Assembly (NCBI RefSeq): GCF_013377275.1
Contig: NZ_CP016615.1
Span: 434,001 to 498,000, forward strand
Reading direction: 5' to 3'
Origin: Vespertiliibacter pulmonis
Lineage (GTDB): Bacteria > Pseudomonadota > Gammaproteobacteria > Enterobacterales > Pasteurellaceae
Length of the DNA: 64,000 bases
Shown: positions 38,666 through 48,680 of the stretch, in pieces
Position numbering within the stretch: the first letter of the stretch is position 1
Layout of the letters: every line of letters begins with the position of its first letter
The notes under the pieces: generated by a model
Told to the model about the DNA's origin: nothing
The model's input: the letters and a program-made list of their open reading frames with translations, nothing else
Databases searched by the model: none
Translations under genes and position numbers: made by a program

Positions 38666-39994
38666 TTATGATTGAACCGTAGCCAAAAAACTTTCTGCTT
38701 TCGCTGTTAAATTTTCTGCCCCTTGGGCTCGAATGACAACATTATCTTCTGTACGAATTCCGCCAAATTGCTTGAATTCTTCAATTTTTTTCCAATTAAA
38801 AAAACGTGCAAGCGGTGAGTTCCGCCAAGAATTTAGCAACATTTCAATAAAATAGAAACCCGGCTCAATCGTTAAAACCATTCCCTCTACTAAATCTCGA
38901 GTACAACGTAAACTCGGGTAAACCTCTGGTGGGGCTTTATGTGTTCCCCTAATATTCTGCTGAAATCCTGCCACATCGTGAACCTGTAAACCTAAATTAT
39001 GCCCTAGACCGTGAGGAAAGAAGCAACGACTAATACCTTCCTCAAAGATTTGTTCGCTAGGTAATTTCACTAAATCAAACTCTGAAAGTAATTGTGAAAC
39101 CCAGCGGTGCATTTGGGTATGATAGCTCAAGTAATTAAATCCGACTTGTAGATTATCAATAATCTCTAATTTATAGCAATCCATTCTGGTAATCAATTCA
39201 GCAAACTCACACCGCTCATCAAAAGCATAACTACGAGTAATATCAGACGCATAACCTAAATAACTCGCACCAGCATCAAGTAAAAAACTCTGTGGCTGTT
39301 TTGGCTGTTGAGTCACTAGATCTGTATAATGCAACACTGCACTATGTTGATTTATTGCCACAATATTGCTATAAGGTACGTTATTATCTGACTGTAATGT
39401 TGCATTAAGATAAGCAAGATTAATCTCAAATTCACTTTTCCCCTCAAAAAAAGCCAGCTTACCCGCTAAATGTCCTTTAATTGCAATCAAATTTGCCTGA
39501 TAAATACAGGCTATTTCAAATTCTGTTTTACAAGAACGGGCAAAATGAAGTACATTTAACACCTTTTTCGGATTAATTAGCTCAAAGCCTAAGCTATTTG
39601 CTAACAGCTCATTATCTCCAAGAAAAGCACAGTGTGCTGGCTGAATATATTGGGTAATTTGCTCACAATCCGTCAAAATTTGCCACTCAAACGCTTCAGC
39701 AAAAAACGCATCAATCGGCGGATTAGGCGTAATATGCCAATAATCAGTAGGTGCATAGAAATAGACCTTCGGACGATTTTTACCATCAAGGTAAAGCCAG
39801 CTTCGTTGAGCGGTTGGATCGGGAAAAACATAATTAAATAAGGGGTTAATTTTAAATGGTGAGTGTTGATCATCTAAAAAATATGGCTTAGTTTCTCCTG
39901 CATATATCCATAGTCCGTCTAAACGAGAAAGCTCCAATGCCTGTTGCACTGTTTTTTGCACTTGTGCTAAATGTTGAGTAAAAAGTGATTGCAT
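38666..39994 (-). CDS. pepQ: Xaa-Pro dipeptidase (prolidase)
   Basis: 442 aa (E. coli PepQ 443), M24B metallopeptidase. It hydrolyses Xaa-Pro dipeptides. The pita-bread catalytic domain carries the metal ligands: [18 protein letters not shown] (two Asp), [16 protein letters not shown] (His), [10 protein letters not shown] (Glu) and [10 protein letters not shown] (Glu). RBS AGGGAATGAT. Its ATG is only 26 bp from the divergent tusA ATG, so each promoter must overlap the other gene. Confidence 0.95.
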   Translation of the reverse strand: MQSLFTQHLAQVQKTVQQALELSRLDGLWIYAGETKPYFLDDQHSPFKINPLFNYVFPDPTAQRSWLYLDGKNRPKVYFYAPTDYWHITPNPPIDAFFAEAFEWQILTDCEQITQYIQPAHCAFLGDNELLANSLGFELINPKKVLNVLHFARSCKTEFEIACIYQANLIAIKGHLAGKLAFFEGKSEFEINLAYLNATLQSDNNVPYSNIVAINQHSAVLHYTDLVTQQPKQPQSFLLDAGASYLGYASDITRSYAFDERCEFAELITRMDCYKLEIIDNLQVGFNYLSYHTQMHRWVSQLLSEFDLVKLPSEQIFEEGISRCFFPHGLGHNLGLQVHDVAGFQQNIRGTHKAPPEVYPSLRCTRDLVEGMVLTIEPGFYFIEMLLNSWRNSPLARFFNWKKIEEFKQFGGIRTEDNVVIRAQGAENLTAKAESFLATVQS

Positions 39995-40020
39995 ATCATT
40001 CCCTAATTTAAGTGATTTTA

Positions 40021-40260
40021 ATGACTAAATTAACTATAAACCAAACATTAGATACCCTAGGACTACGTTGTCCTGAACCAGTGATGCTAACCCGCAAAAC
40101 CATTCGTCAAATGCAAGAAGGGGAAGTATTACTTATTATTGCTGATGATCCTGCAACAACTCGAGATATTCCAAGTTTTTGCCAATTTATGGATCATCAA
40201 CTTATTAAAAGCCAAACTACTATTATCCCTTACCAGTATTGGATAAAGAAAGGGTTATAA
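40021..40260 (+). CDS. tusA: Sulfurtransferase TusA
   Basis: 79 aa from ATG 40021; an in-frame GTG nine bases upstream is less likely. The sulfur-carrying Cys is in the signature [11 protein letters not shown] (about residues 13-23), and the second half has the highly conserved [14 protein letters not shown]. TusA takes sulfur from IscS and passes it to TusBCD for 2-thiolation of tRNA wobble uridine. The nearby ribosome site is weak (AAGTGATTTTA). Confidence 0.95.
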   Translation: MTKLTINQTLDTLGLRCPEPVMLTRKTIRQMQEGEVLLIIADDPATTRDIPSFCQFMDHQLIKSQTTIIPYQYWIKKGL

Positions 40261-40267
40261 GTAAAAA

Positions 40268-40317
40268 AATAAGCGGTCAGATCCGTTGTAAAATTACCAA
40301 CTATCTGACCGCTTATT
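40268..40317. terminator. USS-like inverted repeat between tusA and rraB
   Basis: AATAAGCGGTCAGAT (40268-40282) and ATCTGACCGCTTATT (40303-40317) are perfect 15-bp complements around a 20-nt loop. The arms are USS cores with the first two bases changed (AT for AC). It lies 7 nt after the tusA stop and 5 nt after the end of rraB, so it can terminate both. Confidence 0.75.
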
Positions 40318-40322
40318 ATTTA

Positions 40323-40739
40323 TTAGTGACGAGTTTCCTCGAAATCTTCATCATCAAAAAACTCGCCATCTTCACCATATTCATCTTCATCACTATTTGG
40401 ATCTTCGAAATAGGTTCCCCAGCCTTCGTATTCTGCTCCTGATTTTTCAATTAACGGCAATAATTCTTTTTGTTGAGCAGTAATTAAATCACCATTGAGT
40501 TCAATTTCACTGACAATGTCGCATACAAAAATAATTTTACCATTTTCTTCCTCAATTTCTTCTGCTTCAGAAATTTCATAGCCTAATTTATACGCATCAA
40601 CAACTAACTTTTCTAATTTATCAAAATCAGTATGTGCAATATGATGCTCAATAATATAAAGAGCTTCTGGATCAGATCCATTTTGTAATAATTCATCAAT
40701 AATTTGATCGGTTTCTTTTCGTAATTCTGCTAAATTCAT
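40323..40739 (-). CDS. rraB: Regulator of ribonuclease E activity B (RraB)
   Basis: 138 aa from ATG 40739, giving [17 protein letters not shown]; an ATG nine bases upstream is directly abutted by AAGGA. The protein is very acidic, with the family features [17 protein letters not shown]-like region (here [14 protein letters not shown]), [19 protein letters not shown] and an Asp/Glu-rich C-terminal tail. RraB binds RNase E and inhibits degradosome function. It starts 16 nt after the sialyltransferase stop and may be read from the same operon. Confidence 0.93.
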   Translation of the reverse strand: MNLAELRKETDQIIDELLQNGSDPEALYIIEHHIAHTDFDKLEKLVVDAYKLGYEISEAEEIEEENGKIIFVCDIVSEIELNGDLITAQQKELLPLIEKSGAEYEGWGTYFEDPNSDEDEYGEDGEFFDDEDFEETRH

Positions 40740-40755
40740 TTTTATCATTCCTTTA

Positions 40756-41964
40756 TTAAATATCAGTATAATAAATAATTTGATTAGACGTTACATAGCC
40801 TAAATCTATCATTAATTGTGCTAAATTATATTGTGTTTCAAATAAACTATGCTTAGTTTTATCTTCATTTGAAGTTAAAAAAGCTAAACTTTCAATTTCA
40901 GCCTCTCTTTTCTTTAAATCTAAAGAGAGATAGAGGCTACTTGCAAATCCACCAAGTTTCTTTGCTTTAAAACCCAATAAAAAAAGAATTTCTAATGGAA
41001 TATTATCTGGCAATCTAATAACTGATTTGAATATATCATCTACCTTTTTATTTATTTCTGGAGAATTAGGGTGTCCTTTATAAAATATAAGATAATTATC
41101 ACCGATATAATACTTACTTTTAGGATCTAAATATTGTAATAATAGTTTAATATGTAATTTCTCTAAAACTGTTTCATTACCATCAAAAATAGTTGTCCCT
41201 GTAAAAACAAAAACTTTGTATTCTGAACTCAATTTTATATAGCTATTAACTAAATCTAACGGTAAATTTAGTATCGCTAAAATCATTTGCCACTGTTCTA
41301 CCGACAAAGATGAATAACGTGTTAAATCCATTTCTGAATAGGAGCCATTCAGTTTTTCTTTCAATGGACTTAACTGAGCTATATCTAAATAATTTGATTG
41401 CATCAAATAATAATGGCTTGAGAAATTTGCATTCCAAAGATATCGTAAAATATTAAGAAAATTAAATTTAATTTCTCGTGTTTCATTTAGCTTAGATAAT
41501 ATTGAATAGTGAAAATCAACCTCTTTTATTAAATCTATATCCATTTTTGATAAGCTATATAAATAACTAATCCCTTCTGCACCATCATCATAAAAATTTA
41601 ATTTAATCTCTTCAACTTTATCACTATATTGATTACAAATCTGTAATAAAGGGACAAACATCATCAAACTATGAAATAAGTTTAAATGAATATTAAACTT
41701 CAATTTCGTAGAACTTTCCGAAATCAAACAAGCAAAGGCTTGATTGAACTTATCTTGATCACCTGTTTTTACAGGATAATATTGAATTATTCCTTCAGGA
41801 TAAGCATTAACAATTGAGTCTGGAATAGTAAATCGAGATAATCCAAATAGACGAATTGTTTCCATATCGTCTTTATTTTTTACAAAATGTAAGAAATAAT
41901 TCAGACTAGGAATCGTTGCATAATCTAAATACACTTCAACATTTTTTGTTACTATATTAGCCAT
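40756..41964 (-). CDS. Sialyltransferase, glycosyltransferase family 80
   Basis: 402 aa from ATG 41964, which overlaps the engB stop by 8 bp; an upstream TTG (41982) is less likely. The whole length resembles Pasteurella multocida PmST1: [15 protein letters not shown] with [27 protein letters not shown] with [21 protein letters not shown] (catalytic Asp, here D126-D127), [13 protein letters not shown] with [23 protein letters not shown] (CMP-binding His) and [13 protein letters not shown]80 enzymes transfer sialic acid from CMP-Neu5Ac to galactosides and decorate lipooligosaccharide in H. ducreyi and P. multocida. There is no signal peptide, so it is cytoplasmic. It is AT-rich against its neighbours, which suggests acquisition. 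Linkage specificity cannot be read. Confidence 0.88.
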   Translation of the reverse strand: MANIVTKNVEVYLDYATIPSLNYFLHFVKNKDDMETIRLFGLSRFTIPDSIVNAYPEGIIQYYPVKTGDQDKFNQAFACLISESSTKLKFNIHLNLFHSLMMFVPLLQICNQYSDKVEEIKLNFYDDGAEGISYLYSLSKMDIDLIKEVDFHYSILSKLNETREIKFNFLNILRYLWNANFSSHYYLMQSNYLDIAQLSPLKEKLNGSYSEMDLTRYSSLSVEQWQMILAILNLPLDLVNSYIKLSSEYKVFVFTGTTIFDGNETVLEKLHIKLLLQYLDPKSKYYIGDNYLIFYKGHPNSPEINKKVDDIFKSVIRLPDNIPLEILFLLGFKAKKLGGFASSLYLSLDLKKREAEIESLAFLTSNEDKTKHSLFETQYNLAQLMIDLGYVTSNQIIYYTDI

Positions 41965-42577
41965 TTTGATATACTTCGCCAAACCATAAATCTAATTTCT
42001 GTGCTAATTTATCAATCCCAATTTTATTTAAAGCTGAATAAGCTTCTACTTGAATATCACCTTGAAAAGGTAAAATTGCTTCTCTTACCATTTTAACTTG
42101 CTTATTTCGTTGGGCTTGGCTTAATTTATCCGCTTTTGTTAATAACAATAAAATAGGTAATTGTGATGACACAGCCCATTCAATCATTTGTTGATCGAGA
42201 TCTTTTAAAGGGTGGCGGATATCCATTAAAATAACAACCCCTCGTAAACATTCTCTTTTTTGTAAATATTCCCCTAATGATTTTTGCCACTGGATTTTCA
42301 TCTGTTCAGGCACAGCGGCATAGCCGTAACCTGGTAAATCAACTAATTTACAATTTGGTTCAACTTCAAATAAATTGATAAGTTGAGTCCTGCCAGGTGT
42401 TTTTGAGGTTCTTGCTAACCCTTTTTGATTGGTTAAGGCATTTAAAGCCGTTGATTTTCCTGCATTAGAACGCCCAGCAAAGGCAATTTCTACGCCACTT
42501 TCTTCAGGTAGATGGCGAATATCAGGTGCTGACATTAAGAAATGTGTTTTATGATAGTTAAGTTTATGTTCTGTCAT
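41957..42577 (-). CDS. engB: Ribosome biogenesis GTP-binding protein EngB (YihA/YsxC)
   Basis: 206 aa, small TRAFAC GTPase. G1 is GRSNAGKS (about residues 35-42), G2 is in [10 protein letters not shown]3 is DLPGYGYA, G4 is TKAD and G5 is SAL. It is needed for 50S subunit assembly. The ATG overlaps the DUF805 stop by one base, and its end overlaps the sialyltransferase start by eight bases, so the order pepN-DUF805-engB-GT80 is tightly coupled. Confidence 0.95.
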   Translation of the reverse strand: MTEHKLNYHKTHFLMSAPDIRHLPEESGVEIAFAGRSNAGKSTALNALTNQKGLARTSKTPGRTQLINLFEVEPNCKLVDLPGYGYAAVPEQMKIQWQKSLGEYLQKRECLRGVVILMDIRHPLKDLDQQMIEWAVSSQLPILLLLTKADKLSQAQRNKQVKMVREAILPFQGDIQVEAYSALNKIGIDKLAQKLDLWFGEVYQNG

Positions 42578-42996
42578 TATAATTTGAATTTAATTGATAG
42601 GCCTTTGTTTCCATAGGCATTAGGTTCAGGATTTCCTGCGAACACACCCCACTCTAGCAGTAACATTGTACCGATAAAGCAAGGCATAATGATGCCCAAT
42701 AGTAATGCCATTGTACCTGTTGTGCCAAGAGAACCCCCATAGCAAATGAGCGGTACAACGATCATCAATAAGGCTTTCCCCGAGCGATTACGATCGTGCA
42801 ATCGCTTTACAATAACAGCTGATAAGCTATATAAGCAAAGCAGTAATGGTAAAAGGCTAATCCAACTGTAAGCGGTCGGATTTAATACAAAATTTGCAAA
42901 CAAAAATAAAAAAGCAAAATTAAGCAGCAATCCGAGCCAAAAGCCCTTACGGTTTAAGCGACCTTGAAATGAGAAAAGTGCGTTATACCAAATCAT
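42577..42996 (-). CDS. DUF805 inner membrane protein
   Basis: 139 aa with about four hydrophobic segments. The N-terminal [15 protein letters not shown] (about residues 10-24) and the central [15 protein letters not shown] (about 63-77) are the two conserved motifs of DUF805 (E. coli YhaH/YhaI type). The end [12 protein letters not shown] is also typical. The role is unknown. One-base overlaps (TAATG) with both pepN and engB show it is part of that operon. Confidence 0.88.
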   Translation of the reverse strand: MIWYNALFSFQGRLNRKGFWLGLLLNFAFLFLFANFVLNPTAYSWISLLPLLLCLYSLSAVIVKRLHDRNRSGKALLMIVVPLICYGGSLGTTGTMALLLGIIMPCFIGTMLLLEWGVFAGNPEPNAYGNKGLSIKFKL

Positions 42997-45605
42997 TATT
43001 GCAACGCTTTTTCTATTTTTTCATATAAATCACGAGATAAATTATCAAGTCCCTTTAAACGCTCCAACCCACGGCGCATTAATGTTTGACGTTGTGCATC
43101 GTAACGAGAAAATTTAATTAATGGTTCAATCAACCTTGCTGCCACCTGTGGATTAGTGCTATTTAATTTGATCAACATATCAACTAAAAAGCGATAACCA
43201 GCGCCATCAAGAGTATGGAATGCTTTTGGATTAGCCATTGCAAAAGAACCAATTAACGAACGCACACGGTTTGGATTATTCATATTAAAACTGCGATGAT
43301 TTAACAAATGTTGAACAATCTCAAGTACGTTTTCATCAGGGCGTGTGGCTTGTAAAGCAAACCATTTATCCATTACTAATCCATCGTGATGCCATTTTTC
43401 CTCAAAATCCGCCAACAATTGATCCCGACACGGTAATTGTGCTTTAGTTGCCGCCGAAAGTGCTGCTAGAGTATCAGTCATATTATCAGCTTGATAGTAA
43501 TGTTTATAAACTAATGTATTACCAATATCTGAGAATGCTAAGTATGATAAGCAAACATTGCGTAATGCCCGTTTTGCCATATCCTCAGCAACCACACAAT
43601 AATTCGCTAATTTATTCTGGTTGTAAGTTACAAGTAACCGGTCTTTCAGAGCTTCAGAAATGGATACTTGCATAAAATCTCGCACAACCGAAATACCTGT
43701 TGGGTCAATCGTTTTAAACCATTCCGCAAATTGTGTTTCTGTTGGCAGTGTTAAGGTTAAAGCGGTCAGTTCTGGGTCAACATTTGCATTTTCCAGGACA
43801 AACGTTAGTGCCTCTAACAATGCCGATGAAAATTTCAGTGTTTCACCTTGTTGATAACGCCCTAAATTTTCACGCAATTCATTAATATATAACGTTTGAG
43901 CAGCGTCCCAACGAATGAAGTCATTTTCTGCAAATTTGACTAAGGTTAAAAGCTGATCCGTAGTGTAGTTATAATCTACACGCACAGGAGCAGAAAAATC
44001 ACATAATAAGGCCGGTACTGGGCGTTGCGAAATATTATGGAATTCAAAGGTTTGATGTTCATGGATAACATCTAACACATCACTAATCGTAAATAATTCA
44101 TATTGAAGATTTAATTTTTGCCCATTTTCAGCATAGAGCGCAACTTTTACAGGAATATGAAGACTCACTTTTTCAACTTGATCTGCCGTAGGTTGTGTCA
44201 TTTGTGAAATATGCAAACGATAAATTTGACGTTTTTCATCATAATCATCAGACACCGTTAATTCTGGTGTACCCGATTGGCTATACCAACGGCGGAATTG
44301 CTGTAAATCAATTCCTGATGCACGTTCCATTGCCGAAATAAAATCTTCACAAGTTGCAGCTTTACCATCATTTTCTGCAACATAAAGTTTCATTCCTTTT
44401 TGGAAGAGTTCCTCTCCCAATAAAGTATGGATCATTCGGATCACTTCTGCCCCTTTTTCATAGACTGTAACCGTATAGAAATTATTCATTTCAATTACTT
44501 TTTCAGGGCGAATTGGGTGAGCCATAGGACTTGCATCTTCCGCAAATTGTACCGTACGTAAAAGTCGAACATCTTCTATCCGCTTAACCGAACGGGACCA
44601 TAAATCTGATGTAAACTCTTGATCACGGAAAACTGTTAGTCCCTCTTTTAATGAGAGTTGAAACCAATCACGGCAAGTGATGCGATTACCCGTCCAATTA
44701 TGAAAATATTCATGAGCAATTACGCTTTCTACATTCATATAATCATCATCAGTCGCTGTTTGTGGATTTGCTAGCACAAATTTTGAATTGAAAATATTTA
44801 AGCCTTTATTTTCCATTGCTCCCATATTAAAGAAATCAACGGCAACAATCATATAAATATCAAGATCATATTCTAAGCCAAAACGTTGCTCGTCCCATTT
44901 CATTGACCGCTTTAAACTTTCCATTGCCCAAGTTGCACGGTCAAGATTTCCTTTATCAACATAAATTTCGAGTGCAACTTCTCGCCCGCTCATTGTGGTA
45001 AATTGATCTTTTAGTAAATCAAAATTCCCAGCGACTACGGCAAAAAGATAGCTTGGTTTTGGGAAAGGATCTTGCCATTCCACCCAGTGGCGACCATCTT
45101 CAAGCTCACCTTGAGCAATTCGATTACCATTAGAAAGCAAATAAGGATATTTACTCTTACAAGCGGTGAGTTTAGTTCGATATTTTGCTAAGACATCAGG
45201 GCGATCTAACATATAAGTTATCTGACGAAAACCTTCTGCCTCGCACTGGGTACATAATCCTTCTCCAGATTGATATAACCCTTGTAAAGAAACATTTTTA
45301 GACGGTTGCAAACAGGTCTGAATTTCAAGTTGAAATTGCTCATTTGGAAAATTTGTTAAGTCTAAAGTTAAAGATTCATCATCTTTTTTATAAGACGAAA
45401 ATGGCTCACCATTTAATTTTAATGCTAAAAATTCAAAACTATGCCCATCTAAACGCAAATGATTCGTCTGCGTATTTTTACGTTGTACTGTTAAGGTTGA
45501 AGTAACAAGAGTTCGTTCAGGATCTAATTGAAAATCAAGGTAAATATCAGTAATCGTAAAATCTGGCTGACGATAATCTTTTCTAAATTTTGCTTTAGGC
45601 TGCAT
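42996..45605 (-). CDS. pepN: Aminopeptidase N
   Basis: 869 aa (E. coli 870), M1 zinc metallopeptidase. It is the major cytoplasmic aminopeptidase. The substrate-binding exopeptidase motif is GAMENKG, and the zinc motif is VIAHEYFHNWTGNR with the distant Glu in LSLKEGLT. RBS AAGGAAATGCT precedes ATG 45605. A USS core (45159) lies in the gene. Its 3' end overlaps the DUF805 gene. Confidence 0.97.
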   Translation of the reverse strand: MQPKAKFRKDYRQPDFTITDIYLDFQLDPERTLVTSTLTVQRKNTQTNHLRLDGHSFEFLALKLNGEPFSSYKKDDESLTLDLTNFPNEQFQLEIQTCLQPSKNVSLQGLYQSGEGLCTQCEAEGFRQITYMLDRPDVLAKYRTKLTACKSKYPYLLSNGNRIAQGELEDGRHWVEWQDPFPKPSYLFAVVAGNFDLLKDQFTTMSGREVALEIYVDKGNLDRATWAMESLKRSMKWDEQRFGLEYDLDIYMIVAVDFFNMGAMENKGLNIFNSKFVLANPQTATDDDYMNVESVIAHEYFHNWTGNRITCRDWFQLSLKEGLTVFRDQEFTSDLWSRSVKRIEDVRLLRTVQFAEDASPMAHPIRPEKVIEMNNFYTVTVYEKGAEVIRMIHTLLGEELFQKGMKLYVAENDGKAATCEDFISAMERASGIDLQQFRRWYSQSGTPELTVSDDYDEKRQIYRLHISQMTQPTADQVEKVSLHIPVKVALYAENGQKLNLQYELFTISDVLDVIHEHQTFEFHNISQRPVPALLCDFSAPVRVDYNYTTDQLLTLVKFAENDFIRWDAAQTLYINELRENLGRYQQGETLKFSSALLEALTFVLENANVDPELTALTLTLPTETQFAEWFKTIDPTGISVVRDFMQVSISEALKDRLLVTYNQNKLANYCVVAEDMAKRALRNVCLSYLAFSDIGNTLVYKHYYQADNMTDTLAALSAATKAQLPCRDQLLADFEEKWHHDGLVMDKWFALQATRPDENVLEIVQHLLNHRSFNMNNPNRVRSLIGSFAMANPKAFHTLDGAGYRFLVDMLIKLNSTNPQVAARLIEPLIKFSRYDAQRQTLMRRGLERLKGLDNLSRDLYEKIEKALQ

Positions 45606-45678
45606 AGCATTTCCTTAGGTCTTTGTCAGAATAAATTCGTGATGTAAGTATATTGTAATTTAAGGGGAAAGTCATTGA

Positions 45679-46365
45679 TTAAGGCGAACGTGAACCAAAA
45701 ATCGCTGTACCAATTCTTACCATTGTTGAACCACATTTTATTGCTGAAATGAGGTCATCAGACATTCCCATTGATAAAGTATCTACTTCGCTAAATTCGG
45801 CTTTTAGTTGTAAAAATAACTGTTGCATTTCTAAAAGCGCTACTTGCTGTTTCTCGGGATCTTGTTCAGGTTTAGGAATAGCCATTAGCCCTCGTAAAGT
45901 AAGATTAGGAAGCAAACTAATTTGGCGTGCAAGCGGTAACATTTCTGACGGAGCAATACCCGCTTTTGAATTTTCATCACTAATATTGATTTGAATAAGC
46001 ACATTGAGCGGTAAACAATAGTCAGGACGCTGTTCATTTAAACGTTGTGCAATTTTAAGTCTATCAACTGTTTGTACCCAATCAAAATGCTCTGCAACAA
46101 GTTTCGTTTTATTTGATTGCAATGCACCAATAAAATGCCACTCTAAATCTGGATAATGCGCAAAATACTGTATTTTTTCTACCCCTTCTTGGACATAATT
46201 TTCACCAAAAATTCGTTGTCCAGCACCGATTGCCTGTTCAATCATTTCAATCGGCTTCGTTTTTGTTACCGCCAATAATTTAACACTATCTAAATCACCT
46301 TGATAAGCCTGACTAGCTTGCTGAATTTTCTGTCTAATCATTACTAGATTATCTGCAATCGACAT
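45679..46365 (-). CDS. yggS: YggS family PLP-binding homeostasis protein
   Basis: 228 aa from ATG 46365. This start has GGAG six bases upstream, whereas the in-frame extension to 46482 overlaps kdsC and encodes a Cys/Phe-rich stretch unlike the family. The fold is an alanine-racemase-like TIM barrel. The PLP-binding Lys is in LLAVTKTKP, and FGENYVQEGVEKI, WHFIGALQSNK and SMGMSDDLISAIKCGSTMVRIG are typical. It controls pyridoxal phosphate levels and affects amino-acid pools. It is divergent from kdsC. Confidence 0.94.
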   Translation of the reverse strand: MSIADNLVMIRQKIQQASQAYQGDLDSVKLLAVTKTKPIEMIEQAIGAGQRIFGENYVQEGVEKIQYFAHYPDLEWHFIGALQSNKTKLVAEHFDWVQTVDRLKIAQRLNEQRPDYCLPLNVLIQINISDENSKAGIAPSEMLPLARQISLLPNLTLRGLMAIPKPEQDPEKQQVALLEMQQLFLQLKAEFSEVDTLSMGMSDDLISAIKCGSTMVRIGTAIFGSRSP

Positions 46366-46450
46366 TCTCATCTCCAAAAAGTTATAATACAGGAATGATA
46401 AAACTCCCCTTGTAGAAAAACAAGGAAAAGCAATAGAAAGAGAAAATCGA

Positions 46451-46990
46451 ATGCAACAACTTGAAAATATAAAATTAGTCATTACGGATATAGATGGCGT
46501 GCTGACAGACGGTAGCCTGTACTACAATGAAAATGGCGAGGCATTAAAATATTTTAATGTAAAAGACGGACTGGGCATCAAAATGTTACTTGCCTGCGGT
46601 ATTCAAGTTGCAGTCCTTTCGGGGGGCGATACTCCTATTTTACGCAGAAGAATAACTGATTTAGGTATTCCATTATTTCAGCTTGGGAAAATGTCTAAAC
46701 GCCAAGCCTGCTTAGATCTAATGGCACAAGCAGGCGTTACTGCTGAACAAACTATTTTTTTAGGTGATGATACGCTCGATCTCCCAGCTTTTGAAGTCTG
46801 TGGACTAGCTGTTGCTGTCGGTGATGCCTTTGATTACATCAAACAAAAAGCTGATTTTGTTCTTACTCGTTCAGGTGGACACGCCGCCTTCCGAGAATTA
46901 TCTGATATGATCTTAAAATCACAGGGAAAAGAGAGCGTTTACACAACAGCCGATGGATTTATGCAAGTTGTTGATAAAATGGCACAATAA
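46451..46990 (+). CDS. kdsC: 3-deoxy-D-manno-octulosonate 8-phosphate phosphatase
   Basis: 179 aa, HAD superfamily without a cap, tetrameric. Motif I is ITDIDGVLTDGSLYY with the nucleophile and acid-base Asp (about residues 12-16). The KdsC-specific FNVKDGLGIKML follows, then the motif II region VLSGGDTPILRRR, and motif IV FLGDDTLDLPA. It releases phosphate from KDO-8-P on the way to CMP-KDO for LPS core, so it works downstream of kdsD (12450). It is followed by a USS-based terminator. Confidence 0.96.
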   Translation: MQQLENIKLVITDIDGVLTDGSLYYNENGEALKYFNVKDGLGIKMLLACGIQVAVLSGGDTPILRRRITDLGIPLFQLGKMSKRQACLDLMAQAGVTAEQTIFLGDDTLDLPAFEVCGLAVAVGDAFDYIKQKADFVLTRSGGHAAFRELSDMILKSQGKESVYTTADGFMQVVDKMAQ

Positions 46991-47033
46991 CTTTACCGCT
47001 AAATTATTTAGCTAAACTGTAAAAGTTTAATTT

Positions 47034-47069
47034 AAAAAGACCGCTTGTCTTAAGGTAAGCGGTCTTTTT
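47034..47069. terminator. USS terminator between kdsC and pssA
   Basis: AAAAAGACCGCTT (47034-47046) pairs perfectly with AAGCGGTCTTTTT (47057-47069) around a 10-nt loop. One arm holds the full core ACCGCTTGT (47040-47048). A- and T-runs on either side suit both convergent genes. Confidence 0.87.
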
Positions 47070-47088
47070 CTTATTATTTTTGTATATA

Positions 47089-48456
47089 CTACAATAACAT
47101 TTTAACAATTTTATCTAATTTCACTCGCCCAAATTTCTTTAATAAATTTTGAACTTGCGATGGATAATCTTTTTGCATTTCTAAATGACTATAATGATTT
47201 AATATTTGTGTATGCTCTCTTATTTGGCAAAGCTCCTGATCAGCTTTTTGAGCTAATTCCGCATTAGGATCAGAAATTAATATCGCATTTTCCGCATCAA
47301 GTCCCCAAGCTCGTGGATTTAAATTATTACCTGTTAATAGAATATATCGCTGATCAATCCATACGCCTTTTAAATGATAGCTATTATTAGCATGTTTCCA
47401 TAAACGAATAGTAAGCTGCCCATTTTGAATATATTGATCAAAACGCTTACTAAAAGCCCGTAAATTTTTTTCATATAAATATGGTAATGCCGAAGCCATT
47501 GTAAATTTTTCATCCGGTGGAGTATAAAAGTCATTGGCTGTTTTATCTCCTACAATAATTTCCACCTGCTTTCCGTCATTTAATAGCCACGAAATTCGCT
47601 GACGTAACGAACGAGGAAAATTAAAATAAGGGGTGCAAATCGTTAATTTCTGTTCCACCTGATAAAACAAAGCTTCAATCACTTTATTTAAGCAATTTTT
47701 TCGCCCTAATCCCATAATCGGAGCAACCATTAGCTGATCATCTAACATTGATTGCCCATCAAATTGATAAACTTGTTGGCTAAGTTCCTTACGGAATGCT
47801 TTTACAAGCGGTCGGATTTCATTTCTTTTTTGTCGATGTTCAATATCCAGACGAGACACAGCAGGGTTAGACAAAATATGTTGCTGAATAAATGCTACAA
47901 AACTATCTGCCAATGCCCGATTTGTAATTTGATGATAACGATCATAACGGTAACGATCAAATTGTTGCAAATAAACATTATTAATACTTGCTCCGCTATA
48001 TAACAACGTATCATCAAATACAAATCCCTTTAAATGCAATACGCCAAAAACTTCACGAACATTAATTGGCACACCATAAAAAGCAATATCATTTTCTGGA
48101 GGTAGCCCATACTCATTACGCACCTGAGTGTACCAGTCGGCATTTGAATTTTGAGCCTGCTCACCAATTCGCCCACGCTGTGCTCGGTGCCAATCGACTA
48201 GTACTTTAATCTCTAAGTCAGGATTTACTAATTTAGCTTGATACAACGCATTCAAAATATCTTGCCCTGCTTCATCTTTTTCAAAATAAAGTGTCGTTAG
48301 ATAAATACGAGATTTAGCTTGTGCAATTAACGATAAAAGACGTGCTTTAAATTCTGCACTATTTGCAAGGAAATCTACCTTATCGACCTCTTGAGGCAAA
48401 AAAGTCAAATTTGCTAAATATTTTTTTGCTCGAGTTAATTTATTTAATGTAAGCAT
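47089..48456 (-). CDS. pssA: CDP-diacylglycerol-serine O-phosphatidyltransferase
   Basis: 455 aa from ATG 48456 (MLTLNKLTRAKKYL), close to E. coli PssA (451 aa). An in-frame start at 48501 is possible but adds 15 residues not in the family. It is a phospholipase-D-superfamily type I PssA with two HKD motifs: VLHLKGFVFDD and YHLKGVWID. Other matches to E. coli are VLVDWHRAQRGRIGE and EIIVGDKTANDFY. It makes phosphatidylserine, precursor of phosphatidylethanolamine, at the membrane surface. A USS core lies at 47804. Confidence 0.96.
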   Translation of the reverse strand: MLTLNKLTRAKKYLANLTFLPQEVDKVDFLANSAEFKARLLSLIAQAKSRIYLTTLYFEKDEAGQDILNALYQAKLVNPDLEIKVLVDWHRAQRGRIGEQAQNSNADWYTQVRNEYGLPPENDIAFYGVPINVREVFGVLHLKGFVFDDTLLYSGASINNVYLQQFDRYRYDRYHQITNRALADSFVAFIQQHILSNPAVSRLDIEHRQKRNEIRPLVKAFRKELSQQVYQFDGQSMLDDQLMVAPIMGLGRKNCLNKVIEALFYQVEQKLTICTPYFNFPRSLRQRISWLLNDGKQVEIIVGDKTANDFYTPPDEKFTMASALPYLYEKNLRAFSKRFDQYIQNGQLTIRLWKHANNSYHLKGVWIDQRYILLTGNNLNPRAWGLDAENAILISDPNAELAQKADQELCQIREHTQILNHYSHLEMQKDYPSQVQNLLKKFGRVKLDKIVKMLL

Positions 48457-48601
48457 AATTAAGGACTCCCGTTCGCTATGACAAGCGGTGAGTTTTTTCA
48501 AATGTTTGCGAATTTATTATAATGAGAAAATCTTAACATAAATTAAAAAGCCATTAAAAATAAACTGCAATTTTATTGATAGTAACAATTTACCATTCAA
48601 T

Positions 48602-48660
48602 ACTAAAAATAAAAGTTACTCTCTTTATCTAAAATATTAAACTAAATAAAGAGAGTAACT
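48602..48660 (-). terminator. Terminator downstream of ileS
   Basis: AGTTACTCTCTTTAT (48614-48628) and its exact complement (48646-48660) form a 15-bp stem with a 17-nt loop. Read on the minus strand, T-rich sequence (48604-48614) follows the stem, 20 nt after the ileS stop. Confidence 0.82.
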
Positions 48661-48680
48661 AAGAAATCAGGCTAAATTAA

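Noticed and set aside
46366-46482. N-terminal extension of yggS into kdsC
   Set aside because: GGAG is placed correctly for ATG 46365, and the extension is antisense to kdsC with no family match.
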